NCBI GenBank assembly: GCA_964413535.1
Contig: CAYPTB010000040.1
Span: forward strand, 248,001 to 312,000
DNA: 64,000 nucleotides
Origin: CAYPTB01 sp964413535
GTDB lineage: Bacteria > Planctomycetota > UBA1135 > GCA-002686595
Direction: 5' to 3'
Position 1 is the first letter of the stretch, and each line of letters starts with the position of its first letter. The position numbers and the translations under genes are program-made. This document shows, piece after piece, positions 8,663 through 18,148 of this stretch. The notes beneath the pieces were generated by a model. It did not search any database and was not told the DNA's origin. It saw only the letters and a list, made by a program, of their open reading frames with translations.

Positions 8663-9871
8663 ATGAGCGACGTTCGATTCGCCTGCGCCCTCTCCACGAA
8701 GAACGATGCCGACGACGCGGAGGCGGAAGTCCGCCGGGACCTCGCTAGCGCGTTGGGGGGCGCCGAGCCCGATCTCCTGGCGGTCTTCGCCACGCATCAC
8801 CACGGTCCCGCGCTCGAGGATCTCGGCGGCCGACTCCAATCCGCGCTCGCCGCCCGCGTCGTGATGGGTTGCACCGGAGAGAGCGTCATCGGTTCGGGTC
8901 GCGAGGTGGAGGGGCAGGCGGGCCTGTCGGCCCTGGCGGCCGTGCTGCCCGGCACGACCGTGCGGCCCTTCGAAGTGTCGGTCGTGGCCGGACCCGACGG
9001 CGCGCCCCTGCTCGTCGGCGGGCCGGAGATCGAGGATCCCTCGCGCGCGTCGATCCTCCTGCTCGCCGATCCCTACACCTTTCCCGTCGACGTGTTCCTC
9101 ACGCGCATGAACGACGAGTTCGCGGGTGTCCCGATCGTGGGAGGTCTCGCGAGCGGCGGCATGGGACCGGGACAGAACCACTTGATCACGGCGCGCGGAC
9201 TGGTCGAGGGCGGCGCGCTCGGGGTCGTGCTCGAAGGGGACGTCGAGGTGTGCTCGGTCGTCAGCCAGGGTTGCCGTCCGGTCGGGAAGCCGTGGGTCGT
9301 GACTGCCTGCGAGAAGAACCTCGTGAAGAAGCTCGGCGGGGAATCGCCCCTCGAGGCCTTCAAGGCCACCCTGATGTCGCTCACCTCGAAGGAGCAGGAG
9401 CTCCTGCGGCGCCAGCCCTTCGTCGGGCTCGCGATCGACGCCAAGAAGAGCACCTTCGCACGCGGCGACTTCCTGGTGCGCGGGATCATCGGACAGGGCC
9501 CCGAGGGCTCGCTCTTCGTGGCGGACCACGTCCGTCGCGGACAGACGATCCAGTTCCTCGTGCGCGACGCGGAATCGGCCGGCGAGGACCTGCGCCTGCT
9601 CATGGCGGCCCAGGGCGGAGGCGCGCTGGCAGCGGGCGCGGGCGCCCACTCGGCCGGCGCGCTCCTCTTCAGTTGCAACGGCCGCGGCTCGCACATGTTC
9701 AGCGTCCCCGACCACGACGTGACCTGCGTGCGCGACGGACTCGCGCCGAACGTACCCGTCGCGGGCTTCTTCGCCGCCGGCGAGATCGGGCCCGTGGGCG
9801 GACGCAACTTCCTGCACGGATTCACGGCCTCCGTCGCGGTCTTCCGCGCGCGCAAGGACAAGGACGGGTAG
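8663..9871 (+). CDS. FIST-domain (FIST_N/FIST_C) protein
   Basis: This 402-residue protein matches the FIST layout. The N-terminal half has the hallmark VMGCTGESVIGSGREVEG, followed by strands such as ASILLLADPYTFPVD and VPIVGGLASGGMG. The C-terminal half has FVGLAIDAKK and a terminal GFFAAGEIGPVGG segment, typical of FIST_C. FIST domains are proposed small-ligand sensors in signalling proteins; here there is no attached output domain. The ATG at 8663 starts at the first conserved residue; upstream in-frame starts give no recognisable sequence. The rhodanese gene begins 10 bases downstream, so this gene probably heads a three-gene operon. Confidence 0.85.
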   Translation: MSDVRFACALSTKNDADDAEAEVRRDLASALGGAEPDLLAVFATHHHGPALEDLGGRLQSALAARVVMGCTGESVIGSGREVEGQAGLSALAAVLPGTTVRPFEVSVVAGPDGAPLLVGGPEIEDPSRASILLLADPYTFPVDVFLTRMNDEFAGVPIVGGLASGGMGPGQNHLITARGLVEGGALGVVLEGDVEVCSVVSQGCRPVGKPWVVTACEKNLVKKLGGESPLEAFKATLMSLTSKEQELLRRQPFVGLAIDAKKSTFARGDFLVRGIIGQGPEGSLFVADHVRRGQTIQFLVRDAESAGEDLRLLMAAQGGGALAAGAGAHSAGALLFSCNGRGSHMFSVPDHDVTCVRDGLAPNVPVAGFFAAGEIGPVGGRNFLHGFTASVAVFRARKDKDG

Positions 9872-9881
9872 GCTCCCATCC

Positions 9882-10424
9882 ATGACCGCCGTCGCGTTCG
9901 CCGTCGCCGTCTTGGCGCTCTTCGTCGCCCTCGCGAGTCTCCGCGGTGCCAAGTCTCATTCCGAGGCCCTTGGGGACGTTCGCTCCGACGCGCGGCGCTG
10001 CGACGACCTCCTGCGCGAGGAGCTCGAGGGCGAGATCACGAAGCTGCGTGAAATGCTCGCGCTGTTCGTCGCGGGCGAGCCCGTGACGGCCGACATGGTC
10101 CGCGAGGGCCGAACGTGGCGCGACGTGCTCCCCACGGAGGCCGCCGAGATCCTCGCCGCCGGTGGGCTGCGCGTGCTCGACGTGCGCACGCCGCGCGAGA
10201 CGGACGGCGGCATCCTGCCCGGCGCCCTGCTCGTCCCGATCGACGAGCTCGAGTCGCGCGCGCGAGAGATCCCCAAGGACGGCGTCCCCACGCTCGTCTA
10301 CTGCGCGGGCGGCGGGCGTTCGGCCGCGGCCTGCGAGTTCCTCGCGAGCGAGGGCCGCACCGGCCTCATGAACCTGCAAGGCGGCATCCAATCCTGGTCG
10401 GGGCCGGTGGTGAAACCCTCGTGA
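9882..10424 (+). CDS. Membrane-anchored rhodanese-domain protein
   Basis: This 180-residue protein begins with a single hydrophobic helix (about 3-21), then a short charged, probably helical linker. A rhodanese domain runs from about residue 85 to the end. The active-site loop is YCAGGGRSAA, with the catalytic Cys that carries the persulfide. Upstream DVRTPRETDGGILPGA matches the first rhodanese signature. Rhodaneses transfer sulfane sulfur. Its stop overlaps the next start as GTGA, tying it to the CysQ-like gene. An operon containing FIST, rhodanese and CysQ suggests a sulfur-related role, which is inference. Confidence 0.85.
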   Translation: MTAVAFAVAVLALFVALASLRGAKSHSEALGDVRSDARRCDDLLREELEGEITKLREMLALFVAGEPVTADMVREGRTWRDVLPTEAAEILAAGGLRVLDVRTPRETDGGILPGALLVPIDELESRAREIPKDGVPTLVYCAGGGRSAAACEFLASEGRTGLMNLQGGIQSWSGPVVKPS

Positions 10425-11242
10425 GCGACACGCCGACCTCGCACGAGCTCGAGCGCGACCTCGCTTTCGCGATCCACATCGCGGAAGCAGCGGGACGGCG
10501 CGTCGTGCGCCTGCGCGCCACCGGGCGCTGGGAAGGCTCGCTCTTGGCGGACATCGGCGATCAAGCCGCGGACGGCTTCCTGCAGGGATTCCTGCGCGGG
10601 CGCCATCCCGACGACGGGATCCTCTCGGAGGAGACGGGCGACTCGGCCGATCGGCTCTCGAAGCAGCGCACCTGGATCGTCGACCCGCTCGACGGGACGA
10701 AGGAGTACCGCGACCAGCGCGACGACTGGGCCGTCCACGTCGCCCTCACCCTCGACGGCCGTCCCGCGCTCGGCGCCGTCGCACTCCCCGCGCAGGAGCG
10801 CACGGTGTGGGGCATCTCGCTGCCCGGCCGTGAGAGCTCTGGGATGCACGGCGAAGGCTCGCTCGTGCGCGGCGACTCGCGACCGCCGGACGGTCTGCGC
10901 GTGGTCATGAGCCGCAGCCACACGCCGCCCTGGATGGAGCGCTTCTGCGCGGAGATCGAGTCGACCGCGTGCGTGCGCTCGGGCAGCGTCGGCAACAAGG
11001 TCGCCCTGCTGCTGCTCGGCGAGGCCGACGTGTACGTGCACAAGAAGGGCCTCAAGGAGTGGGACACGTGCGCGCCGGAGGTCGTCGCGCGCGCCCTGGG
11101 CTGGTCGGTCTGCAAGCTCTCGGGTGAGCCGCACCTCTACAACCGCCGCGATTTCAGGAACCAGGAGCTCGTCGTCTGCCGTCCCGCGCTGCTCGAGCGC
11201 GTGCTCGCCGCCCTGAATGCCTGCGGCGCACTCGTCGACTGA
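10421..11242 (+). CDS. cysQ: 3'(2'),5'-bisphosphate nucleotidase, CysQ-like
   Basis: This 273-residue inositol-monophosphatase-superfamily protein has the full metal-binding set: SEE (69-71), DPLDGTKEY (88-96) and KEWDTCAPE (W214, D215). DGTKEY rather than DGTxNF favours CysQ/PAP phosphatase over inositol monophosphatase. CysQ turns 3'-phosphoadenosine 5'-phosphate into AMP, clearing the product of PAPS-using reactions. The GTG start at 10421 overlaps the previous stop and fits the first helix. The sat and cysC genes that make APS and PAPS are about 48 kb away in this window, so the cell probably has a full sulfate-activation cycle. Confidence 0.83.
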   Translation: MSDTPTSHELERDLAFAIHIAEAAGRRVVRLRATGRWEGSLLADIGDQAADGFLQGFLRGRHPDDGILSEETGDSADRLSKQRTWIVDPLDGTKEYRDQRDDWAVHVALTLDGRPALGAVALPAQERTVWGISLPGRESSGMHGEGSLVRGDSRPPDGLRVVMSRSHTPPWMERFCAEIESTACVRSGSVGNKVALLLLGEADVYVHKKGLKEWDTCAPEVVARALGWSVCKLSGEPHLYNRRDFRNQELVVCRPALLERVLAALNACGALVD

Positions 11243-11254
11243 CCCGCTCCGGGC

Positions 11255-13330
11255 TCACCACACCTTCACGCGTTCTCCCGGCGGCAGGTACAGCTCCTCG
11301 CCCGGCTCCACGCCGAAGGCCGCGTACCACGGATCCTGGTTGCGCACCGTCCGCGCGCGGCAGTCGCCCGGCGCGTGAACATTGGTGAGCAGGATCGTGC
11401 GCAAGCGCGGCTCGCGCACCTCGAAGCGCCAGATCTGCGCCCACGAGAGGAACAGGCGCTGCTCGGGCGTGAAGCCCTCGAGCGTCGGTCCGGGACGGCC
11501 GCCCAGCGAGGCCACGTAGGCGTCGAAAGCCGTGGCGAGGCCGGCGACGTCCGCGATGTTCTCGCCCAGCGTGAGCGCGCCGTTGACGGCGAGGTCGGGC
11601 AACGGGCGGTACGCGTCGAACTGCGCCACGAGCGCCGCGGACGCCGCTTCGAAGCGCTCGAGGTCCTCCGGCGTCCACCAGTTCGCGAGACGCCCGCGCT
11701 CGTCGAACAGCGCTCCGCTCGAGTCGAAGCTGTGCGTGATCTCGTGCCCGATGACCGCGCCCATGGCGCCGTAGTTCACCGCGTCGTCGGCCGCCGCGTC
11801 GAAGAACGGCGCCTCCAGGATCGCCGCGGGGAAGATCAGCCGGTTCTCGATCGGCACGTTCAGCGCGTTGACCTGGTGCGGCAGCAAGTACCACTCGCCG
11901 CGGTCGACCGGCCGCCCGAGCTTCGCCAGGTTGCGGCGGTACTCGAACAGGCTCGCCCGCTCCGCGTTGCCGAGCGCGTCGTCCGGCCGCACCTCGAGCG
12001 CCGAGTAGTCGCGCCAGTGCTCGGGATGCCCCATCCCGATCTGCATCGTGGCGAGCTTCGCCCGCGCGCGCGCCTTCGTCGTCGGCGTCATCCACTCGAG
12101 CGCGTCGATACGCCGCCCGAACGCCGCCAACAAGTTCGCCACCATCAGGTCGGCGCGCTCCTTGGCCTCGGCGCCGAAGTGGCGCTCGACGTAGATGCGC
12201 CCGACGGCCTCGCCCAGGGCGCCGTCGACGCTCGTGAGCGCGCGCCGCCAACGCGGCTCGGGCTCGCGCGCGCCGCTCAGCACGGCGCCGTAGAACGCGA
12301 AGCGCTCGTCGACGAACGCCTTCGGCAACAGCGGCGACGCGCGCTCGAGCACCCGGAATGCCAGGTACTCCTTCCAAGTCGTGAGCGGCTCGCTCCCCAC
12401 GAGCCGCGCGATGCCCGCCACGGCCCCGGGCTGCCACACGAACACCGACTCCACTCGTCCCAGGGAAGCGGCCTCGAAGAACGTCGCCCAGTCGAGCCCG
12501 GGCGCCTTGGCCGCGAACTCGTCGCGCCGCCAGCGATTCGCGCCTCTCTTCACGTCGCCCGTTTCCTCGGAGCTCGCGTGCACGCGCGCGATCTCGGTCT
12601 CGAGCGCGACGATGCGCGCGGCCTGCGCGCCCGCGTCGGCCATACCGCCGAGCGCGAGCACGCGCTCGGCGTGCGCGCGGTACTGCGCCAGCGTCTCGGC
12701 CATCCCGTCGTCGAGATAGAAGCTCCGGTCCGGCAGCCCGAGCCCACCCTGCAGCAGGTAGGGCGAGCACGTTTCCGGCCGCTCCAGGTCCTGCGACACC
12801 CACAACCCGAAGAGCCGGTCCGTGTACCAATCGGTCGCGTTCAAGAGGTCGACGTCCGCGCGCAGCGTGCCGCCCAGGTAACGGGCCAGCGCGCGCGCGT
12901 CCCCGATGCCTTCCACCGCGTCGAGCGCGGCCCGAACCGGCGCGAGCCCGCGCGCCTCGATGGCCGCCTCGTCCATGTAGGCGGTGAAGTAGTCGCCGAT
13001 CTTCTCGAGATCCCCGCGCGCGCCCTCGTCCGCCGCCGCTTCCTCCACGATCACCCGCGCGCGCTTCTTCGCCACGTCGTCGACGATGGCGAAGGACGTC
13101 ACGCTCGAGCGGTCGGGCGGGATCTCCGTCCGCTCGGCCCACGCGCCGTTCATGTACGCGTAGAAGTCGTCGCCCGGCGCCACGCCGCGATCCATGCCCG
13201 CGAGGTCGAGCCCGAAGGACCCGAACACGGGCTCGGCGCGCGACGCCTCGGGCGCACGGCACGCCGCGGGGATCGAGGCGCACCCGGCCAGGAGCAAGCC
13301 GAGCGAGACGGGCTGTGTGGCGATCTTCAT
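11255..13330 (-). CDS. M13-family (neprilysin/PepO-like) zinc metallopeptidase, lipoprotein
   Basis: This 691-residue protein starts with a lipoprotein signal whose lipobox is LAGC (14-17), so it should be anchored outside the cytoplasmic membrane. The catalytic zinc motif is GHEITHSFD (HEITH at 529-533). The third ligand is in ENIADVAGLATAFDAY some 60 residues on. The final residues PPGERVKVW match the conserved M13 C-terminus. M13 enzymes cut oligopeptides inside a closed chamber. It is the last of three minus-strand exported hydrolases and converges with cysQ across a 12-base gap. Confidence 0.93.
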   Translation of the reverse strand: MKIATQPVSLGLLLAGCASIPAACRAPEASRAEPVFGSFGLDLAGMDRGVAPGDDFYAYMNGAWAERTEIPPDRSSVTSFAIVDDVAKKRARVIVEEAAADEGARGDLEKIGDYFTAYMDEAAIEARGLAPVRAALDAVEGIGDARALARYLGGTLRADVDLLNATDWYTDRLFGLWVSQDLERPETCSPYLLQGGLGLPDRSFYLDDGMAETLAQYRAHAERVLALGGMADAGAQAARIVALETEIARVHASSEETGDVKRGANRWRRDEFAAKAPGLDWATFFEAASLGRVESVFVWQPGAVAGIARLVGSEPLTTWKEYLAFRVLERASPLLPKAFVDERFAFYGAVLSGAREPEPRWRRALTSVDGALGEAVGRIYVERHFGAEAKERADLMVANLLAAFGRRIDALEWMTPTTKARARAKLATMQIGMGHPEHWRDYSALEVRPDDALGNAERASLFEYRRNLAKLGRPVDRGEWYLLPHQVNALNVPIENRLIFPAAILEAPFFDAAADDAVNYGAMGAVIGHEITHSFDSSGALFDERGRLANWWTPEDLERFEAASAALVAQFDAYRPLPDLAVNGALTLGENIADVAGLATAFDAYVASLGGRPGPTLEGFTPEQRLFLSWAQIWRFEVREPRLRTILLTNVHAPGDCRARTVRNQDPWYAAFGVEPGEELYLPPGERVKVW

Positions 13331-13433
13331 GCGAGTTCCTCCGCGCTTCCGACCCGGAGCGCGCGCAGAGCATGAGCCGTGTGGCGGCCGCGGTCCACGA
13401 AGGAGGAGTAAGACCTGCGAGGCCGACTCGGGC

Positions 13434-15674
13434 TCACCGGTCGGATGCCACCGTGGCGACGTGGTCGCGGAGCTCGCGCTCCAGCGCCTTCCAGTCGACG
13501 TCGCCGAACACGCGGTCGAGGGCCTCCTTCCGGCTCGCGCCGCCGATCAGGCGGTCGATGAACGGGTCGAAGAGCGCCTTCTTCTGGCCGCGGCCGTTCA
13601 GGAGGAAGTGCACGAAGGCCCAGGCCTGCGGATAGTGCAGTCCGACCTTGCTCATGAAGGCCGCGGCGTCCGCCTTCACGAGCTCCTCGAGCGGCGTCCA
13701 CTCGTACTGGGCCAGCACGGCCAGGTGCTGCTCGTTGACCTGGTCGTCCTTCCACCTGCCGCGGACGAGCGTGGCCTGTTCGAAGTACTCCGCGAGGCCT
13801 TCGTTGAGCCAGTGCGGCGCCTCGCTGGTGAGGCAGTCGAGGTACTGGTGGAAGCCCTCGTGCCGGACGGTGCGCATGACCATGCGGCTGTCGGGCGAGT
13901 TCCAGACGAGGAGCTGCTTCACGGACGGGCTGTAGAGCCCAAGCGTGCTCTCCGGCTCGTATCCGAAGAGATCCTGGCAGTAGGCCTCGTATCCCGTCAC
14001 GCCGGAGAAGAAGTACACGCGGAACTTGCGGTCCGCGGATCCGCCCACGCGGCGCAGGTGCACGTTGTACTTCTTGTAGAACTCCTCCAGCTCGCCCGCG
14101 ATCTCGAAGCACGTGGAGCGCTCCATGTCCGAGACCACTTCGTAGTGCTTCGACGAGTACGTCGCGGGCTCGGTCCAGAGCGGTCCGTGCCGGGCGCGCA
14201 ACAGGTTCCGCCCGATCTTCACCAACGACTGCGCGGGCACCCCGTTCGCCAGCGCCGCTTCGATCACCCTCTCCACGCCCTCGAGGTCGCCGTCGACGAA
14301 GCGCAGCGTCGCCAGGTCCTCGTATCCATCGACGTACTCCGGCGCTTCGCCGAGCAGGGTCTCGAGCTCGCTCCTGGCGTCGGCCCTGGTGCGCAATCGG
14401 CCGATGAGCCGCGTCCGCAGCAGACGCCCCTCGTAGAAGGACGGCTGCGCCTCGCAGACGCGCTCGCACTGCTCGAGCGCCTGCTCCGTCTCGCCCGTGA
14501 GGAAGAAGAAGAGGCTCAGGAGCCACGCGCGCGTCTCCTGCGAGGCGTCGTCGTCGTCCAGGTCCCTCGCGTACGCCAAGCCGTCGGCGAACTTCTGCTT
14601 CTCGTAGAACTCCTTCGCCTTGCGCAGGTGTTTCGCCGTCCTGCCGTCGCCGGATCCCGGCGCCGCCTCCATGAAGTCGGCTGCCTTCCTTCCCTGACCG
14701 ACCACGCGATCCTTCATCCAGCTCGGGAGCTCCGCGAACGGGTCGAAGCCCGCGCGGAACTCCGTCCACGCGTGCTGCACCTCGCGATCGGCGAGACCCG
14801 TGATCCAGGACGGCTCGATCTCCCCCTTGATCTGCACCTCCTCGAGGCCGCTGAAGCTCGTGAAGCCGATGTGACCGAAGTCGCCCGTGGGGCGCTTGAC
14901 CTTGAGCACGAGCCGGTCGTTGCTGAACACGGACACGCTGTCCGCGGTCAACCTGACGTTGAATCGGTACGGAGAGCCGACCGACGCCGTCTCCACGCCG
15001 AGCAGACGCGTGGCGCCGCCTTCCACGAGGAAGACCTGCGTCGCGATCCCGCACACGACGCCATACACCGTGTTCCAGTCCCAGCCCACGAAGACGATCG
15101 GTAGTTCACCGCGCCCGAGCTCCTTGCCCCGCAGCTCCACGGAGTACGGGCCCTTGAAGAGCATCGGGTGCAGGAAGACGTCGCTGCCCGACTCCTCGCC
15201 TTCGATGCGGAAGAAATCGCCGGCGCGCGGATCCGTCTCGGTCGCCGCCGCCAAGCCGCGCTCGCCGGTGCGATAGCGCAGCGAGATCGCGCCCGTGCGC
15301 GGGTTCCAGGAGCGCACGTCGCCGGAGACGAGCTCTTTCGGCGCCGGTCGCTCGTAGTCGGACCCGAACGTACAGCGCGCCACGTCCTCCTCGATCTCGG
15401 TCCAGTGCGCGGGCAGGTAGTCGCTCTCGCGATGCGCCTCGAGCCCGGACACGAGCCGAGCCTTGGCCTCGGCCCACTTCTCCCTCTGCATCAGCGCGCG
15501 CACCTCGCCCAACGCGAGCTCGAGCTCGGCCTCGGTCTGCGCCGAAGCGAAGCCCGCGCCCGCCGCGCAGAGCGCAGCGAGCGCCAACGCCCCGGCGGCA
15601 CGTCGCGCGCCGAGGATCGAGCGGAGCAAGCCCTGCGTGCAGTGCCTAGCGAACGGCCGATGTCGAGCGAGCAT
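13434..15674 (-). CDS. Exported DUF1570-like putative gluzincin peptidase
   Basis: This 746-residue protein has an N-terminal signal peptide ending near GFASAQ and a helical N-terminal region. A beta-rich middle follows (RTGERGLAAATE to FGHIGFTSFSG), then TPR-like helices. The C-terminal catalytic part has HEGFHQYL (605-609) and WLNEGLAEYFE, with Glu625 as the likely third zinc ligand. That is the gluzincin layout HExxH...NEGxAxY, seen in DUF1570 proteins common in Planctomycetota. No substrate is known. The gene lies 65 bases downstream of the S9 peptidase gene and may share its transcript. Confidence 0.75.
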   Translation of the reverse strand: MLARHRPFARHCTQGLLRSILGARRAAGALALAALCAAGAGFASAQTEAELELALGEVRALMQREKWAEAKARLVSGLEAHRESDYLPAHWTEIEEDVARCTFGSDYERPAPKELVSGDVRSWNPRTGAISLRYRTGERGLAAATETDPRAGDFFRIEGEESGSDVFLHPMLFKGPYSVELRGKELGRGELPIVFVGWDWNTVYGVVCGIATQVFLVEGGATRLLGVETASVGSPYRFNVRLTADSVSVFSNDRLVLKVKRPTGDFGHIGFTSFSGLEEVQIKGEIEPSWITGLADREVQHAWTEFRAGFDPFAELPSWMKDRVVGQGRKAADFMEAAPGSGDGRTAKHLRKAKEFYEKQKFADGLAYARDLDDDDASQETRAWLLSLFFFLTGETEQALEQCERVCEAQPSFYEGRLLRTRLIGRLRTRADARSELETLLGEAPEYVDGYEDLATLRFVDGDLEGVERVIEAALANGVPAQSLVKIGRNLLRARHGPLWTEPATYSSKHYEVVSDMERSTCFEIAGELEEFYKKYNVHLRRVGGSADRKFRVYFFSGVTGYEAYCQDLFGYEPESTLGLYSPSVKQLLVWNSPDSRMVMRTVRHEGFHQYLDCLTSEAPHWLNEGLAEYFEQATLVRGRWKDDQVNEQHLAVLAQYEWTPLEELVKADAAAFMSKVGLHYPQAWAFVHFLLNGRGQKKALFDPFIDRLIGGASRKEALDRVFGDVDWKALERELRDHVATVASDR

Positions 15675-15739
15675 GCGCGTCCTCCCAGGACGGCGATCCT
15701 ACCGCCCCCAGCTCGAACGCGCGCGCGCCGCGGCCGACG

Positions 15740-17890
15740 TCAGCTCCCGGGCTCCTCCGCCGGCTCCTCGTCCTCCTCGGCTTCCTCGTCCTCCTCGGCC
15801 GCGGGATCCGCGTGGGAGATCGCAAAAGCCGGCGGCTCGCCGCCCGGGCCCATGAGGTAGTGGTCGAACCAGCGCAGCATGCGCAGCGAGTAGTCGAGCC
15901 GCGCCGCCGCCTTGCGGTTCCCGTGTCCCTCGCCGGGATAGTGCACGAGCCGCACCGGCGCCTTCCCGCGCAGCTTCAAGTGCCGGTAGAGCTCGCGCGA
16001 CTGCCCCGGATCCACGCGCGGATCGTCCTTGCCGTGCAGGATGAGCAGCGGCGTGCGCGCGTCCCCCGCGTGGAAGATGGGGCTGCGCTCCAGGAAGAAC
16101 TGCCAGTCGTCCCACACGCGCATGCGCGCGTGCACCATGAACTCCTCGTTCGCGATGTCGGTCGTGCCGACCTTCGAGAGCTTGTTGCCGATCCCGACGA
16201 ACATCACGCCCGCCGCGAAGCGGTCCGTGTAGCGCGTCGAGCACCACCCAGTCGCGTACCCTCCGTACGAGCCGCCCGTCACGCCCACGCGCTCCCCGTC
16301 GACGAGACCGGTCGCGATCAGGTGGTCGACGCCGTCGATCAAGTCGTCGAACTCGCTCCCCGCCGGGTCCGCCTGGCTCGTCTTCGCGAACTCGATTCCG
16401 CGCCCCGTGCTGCCGCGGTAGTTCGGGTAGAAGACCGCGTAGCCCTTCGCCGCCGCCATCTGGCCCGGCATCGAGTAGCTCGTGAGCCAGCCGTTCGAGT
16501 AGTGCGCCTCCGGCCCGCCGTGCACGACGACGATCAGCGGCACGCGCTCGTCCCCCTCCCGCTCGAGCGGATGGATCAGGAGGCCCTCGATCTCGAGCCT
16601 GTCGCGCGCCGCGTAGCGCACCACCTCCTGCTCGCCCAGCCGCAGGGCGTCGAGCTCGGCGTTCGTGTGCGTCAGCCTGCGCGCCGCGCCGCTCCCCTCC
16701 TCCCAGAAGAAGAGCTCCGTTCCGTGGGCCGGCGTCTGCCCCACGAGCGCCGCGCGCTTCCCGTCGGCCGCGACGCTGAACGCCGTGAAGACCGTGGCCG
16801 CCTCCGCGACGAGGTCCTCGCGCGTGCCGGGCGAGCGCTCCACGTCCGAGCTCGTGCGGAACGCGCTGAGCGACGTCCGCACGCCGCTCTCGCCGAGGAA
16901 CAGCATGCGCTCCATCCCGGCCCACTCGGCGGCAGCGACGTCGCCTTCCATCCCCGCCATGAGCTCCGTCAGCGCGCCATCGCTCGCGCGCACGTGGTGC
17001 AGCCGCCCCGCCACCGTGTCGTGCGGATCGGCGGCCGCGATCACGGCCAGCGCCGAGCCGTCCGGGCTCCACTCGAACGAACCGAGCTTGCCCGGGTTCT
17101 CCACCTTCACGAGCACCTCTCCGCTCCCCGCGTCGACGATCCGGATGCGCTGGTTCACGTAGCTGTCGTCCACGAGCGCCGTGGGCGCGAGCGCGACCGC
17201 GATGCGCTCGTCCACCGGGCTCCAGCGCAGCGCGTACGCGTGCCCGTCGACCCCGAGCTCGCGCGGCTCCGTCTCTTCGTCGAACGGCACGCCGATCCAG
17301 ACCTTCGTCGGCCGCCAGTCCTCCTCGTAGATCTCGGCCTTGAAGCCCTTCTCCTTGGCCTTCTTCACGTCCTCCGGCTCAGGCTCCTGCGCGAGCAGCG
17401 CCACGCGCGCGCCGTCGGGACTCCACGCGTACCCCCCGATGTCGCTCTTCAGCGCGAGCGCGCGCCGCGCCTCGCCGCCGCCGAGCGGAACGATCCACAG
17501 CGCCGTCGTCTTGTCCTTGCCGCGCTTCGCGAGGAACGAGATCGCCTTCCCATCCGGCGTCCACTGCACCCCGCTCACGCTCACCTCGCCCGTCACGAAC
17601 GGCAGCGACGCCCCCGTCGCCGGATCCATGACATGCAGCTCGCGCCACGGCGCCCCGTCCTCGTCGCCCCCGAGCGGATCGCGCGGCACGCTCAGTACGT
17701 ACGCGATGCGACTCCCGTCCGGCGCAATCATCGCGTCCGACACGGTCTTCATCCGCGCCACCGCATGCGGCGTCCAGACGTCGCTCTCCTGGGCAAGAAC
17801 GCCCCCCGCGAGCAACGGAGCGGTCAGGAGCATGGAGATCGCGCGCAGCATTCCGCGGCGCGCGCCGGTGCGGTGGATCGAGTTCGGCAT
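15740..17890 (-). CDS. Exported S9-family peptidase (prolyl oligopeptidase superfamily)
   Basis: This 716-residue protein has a signal peptide to about residue 35, a seven-bladed beta-propeller region and a C-terminal alpha/beta-hydrolase domain. The catalytic triad is visible: Ser541 in GGSYGGYA, Asp622 or Asp623 in HGKDDPRVDP, and His656 in GEGHGNRK. Family members are dipeptidyl or acylaminoacyl peptidases. The C-terminus ends in a run of Asp and Glu after about residue 690, which is unusual and probably disordered. The ATG at 17890 gives a normal export signal; a longer frame to 18523 adds unrelated sequence. It diverges from the FG-GAP gene. Confidence 0.92.
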   Translation of the reverse strand: MPNSIHRTGARRGMLRAISMLLTAPLLAGGVLAQESDVWTPHAVARMKTVSDAMIAPDGSRIAYVLSVPRDPLGGDEDGAPWRELHVMDPATGASLPFVTGEVSVSGVQWTPDGKAISFLAKRGKDKTTALWIVPLGGGEARRALALKSDIGGYAWSPDGARVALLAQEPEPEDVKKAKEKGFKAEIYEEDWRPTKVWIGVPFDEETEPRELGVDGHAYALRWSPVDERIAVALAPTALVDDSYVNQRIRIVDAGSGEVLVKVENPGKLGSFEWSPDGSALAVIAAADPHDTVAGRLHHVRASDGALTELMAGMEGDVAAAEWAGMERMLFLGESGVRTSLSAFRTSSDVERSPGTREDLVAEAATVFTAFSVAADGKRAALVGQTPAHGTELFFWEEGSGAARRLTHTNAELDALRLGEQEVVRYAARDRLEIEGLLIHPLEREGDERVPLIVVVHGGPEAHYSNGWLTSYSMPGQMAAAKGYAVFYPNYRGSTGRGIEFAKTSQADPAGSEFDDLIDGVDHLIATGLVDGERVGVTGGSYGGYATGWCSTRYTDRFAAGVMFVGIGNKLSKVGTTDIANEEFMVHARMRVWDDWQFFLERSPIFHAGDARTPLLILHGKDDPRVDPGQSRELYRHLKLRGKAPVRLVHYPGEGHGNRKAAARLDYSLRMLRWFDHYLMGPGGEPPAFAISHADPAAEEDEEAEEDEEPAEEPGS

Positions 17891-18148
17891 GGCGAAGATG
17901 ATGCGGGGCTCGGCGCGCGCCGGGTAGGTCTCGTCTGCGGAAAAGGAAACACAGCTCGGCCGAGAAGACAGGGACCACGCGGCTCTCCGCTGGTTGAAGC
18001 AACCCGCTGGCATCCGCGGTAGCCTTTCCTGCACGGGAAGAGCCGATCGAAACCCTTCGATCTCCCTCCGATGCCGCTGGAGCACCAGGCATGCTGCGAC
18101 CGATCCGGCCGTTGTCGTCCCGTTGGAGCGCGACGCCGTGACTCCTCC

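Noticed and set aside
13194..15104. Plus-strand open frame of 636 codons opposite the DUF1570-like gene
   Set aside because: Same shadow pattern opposite a gene with a conserved zinc motif.
15812..18022. Plus-strand open frame of 736 codons opposite the S9 peptidase
   Set aside because: Antisense to a gene with an intact catalytic triad; composition dominated by Arg, His, Val and Leu; no domain or signal.
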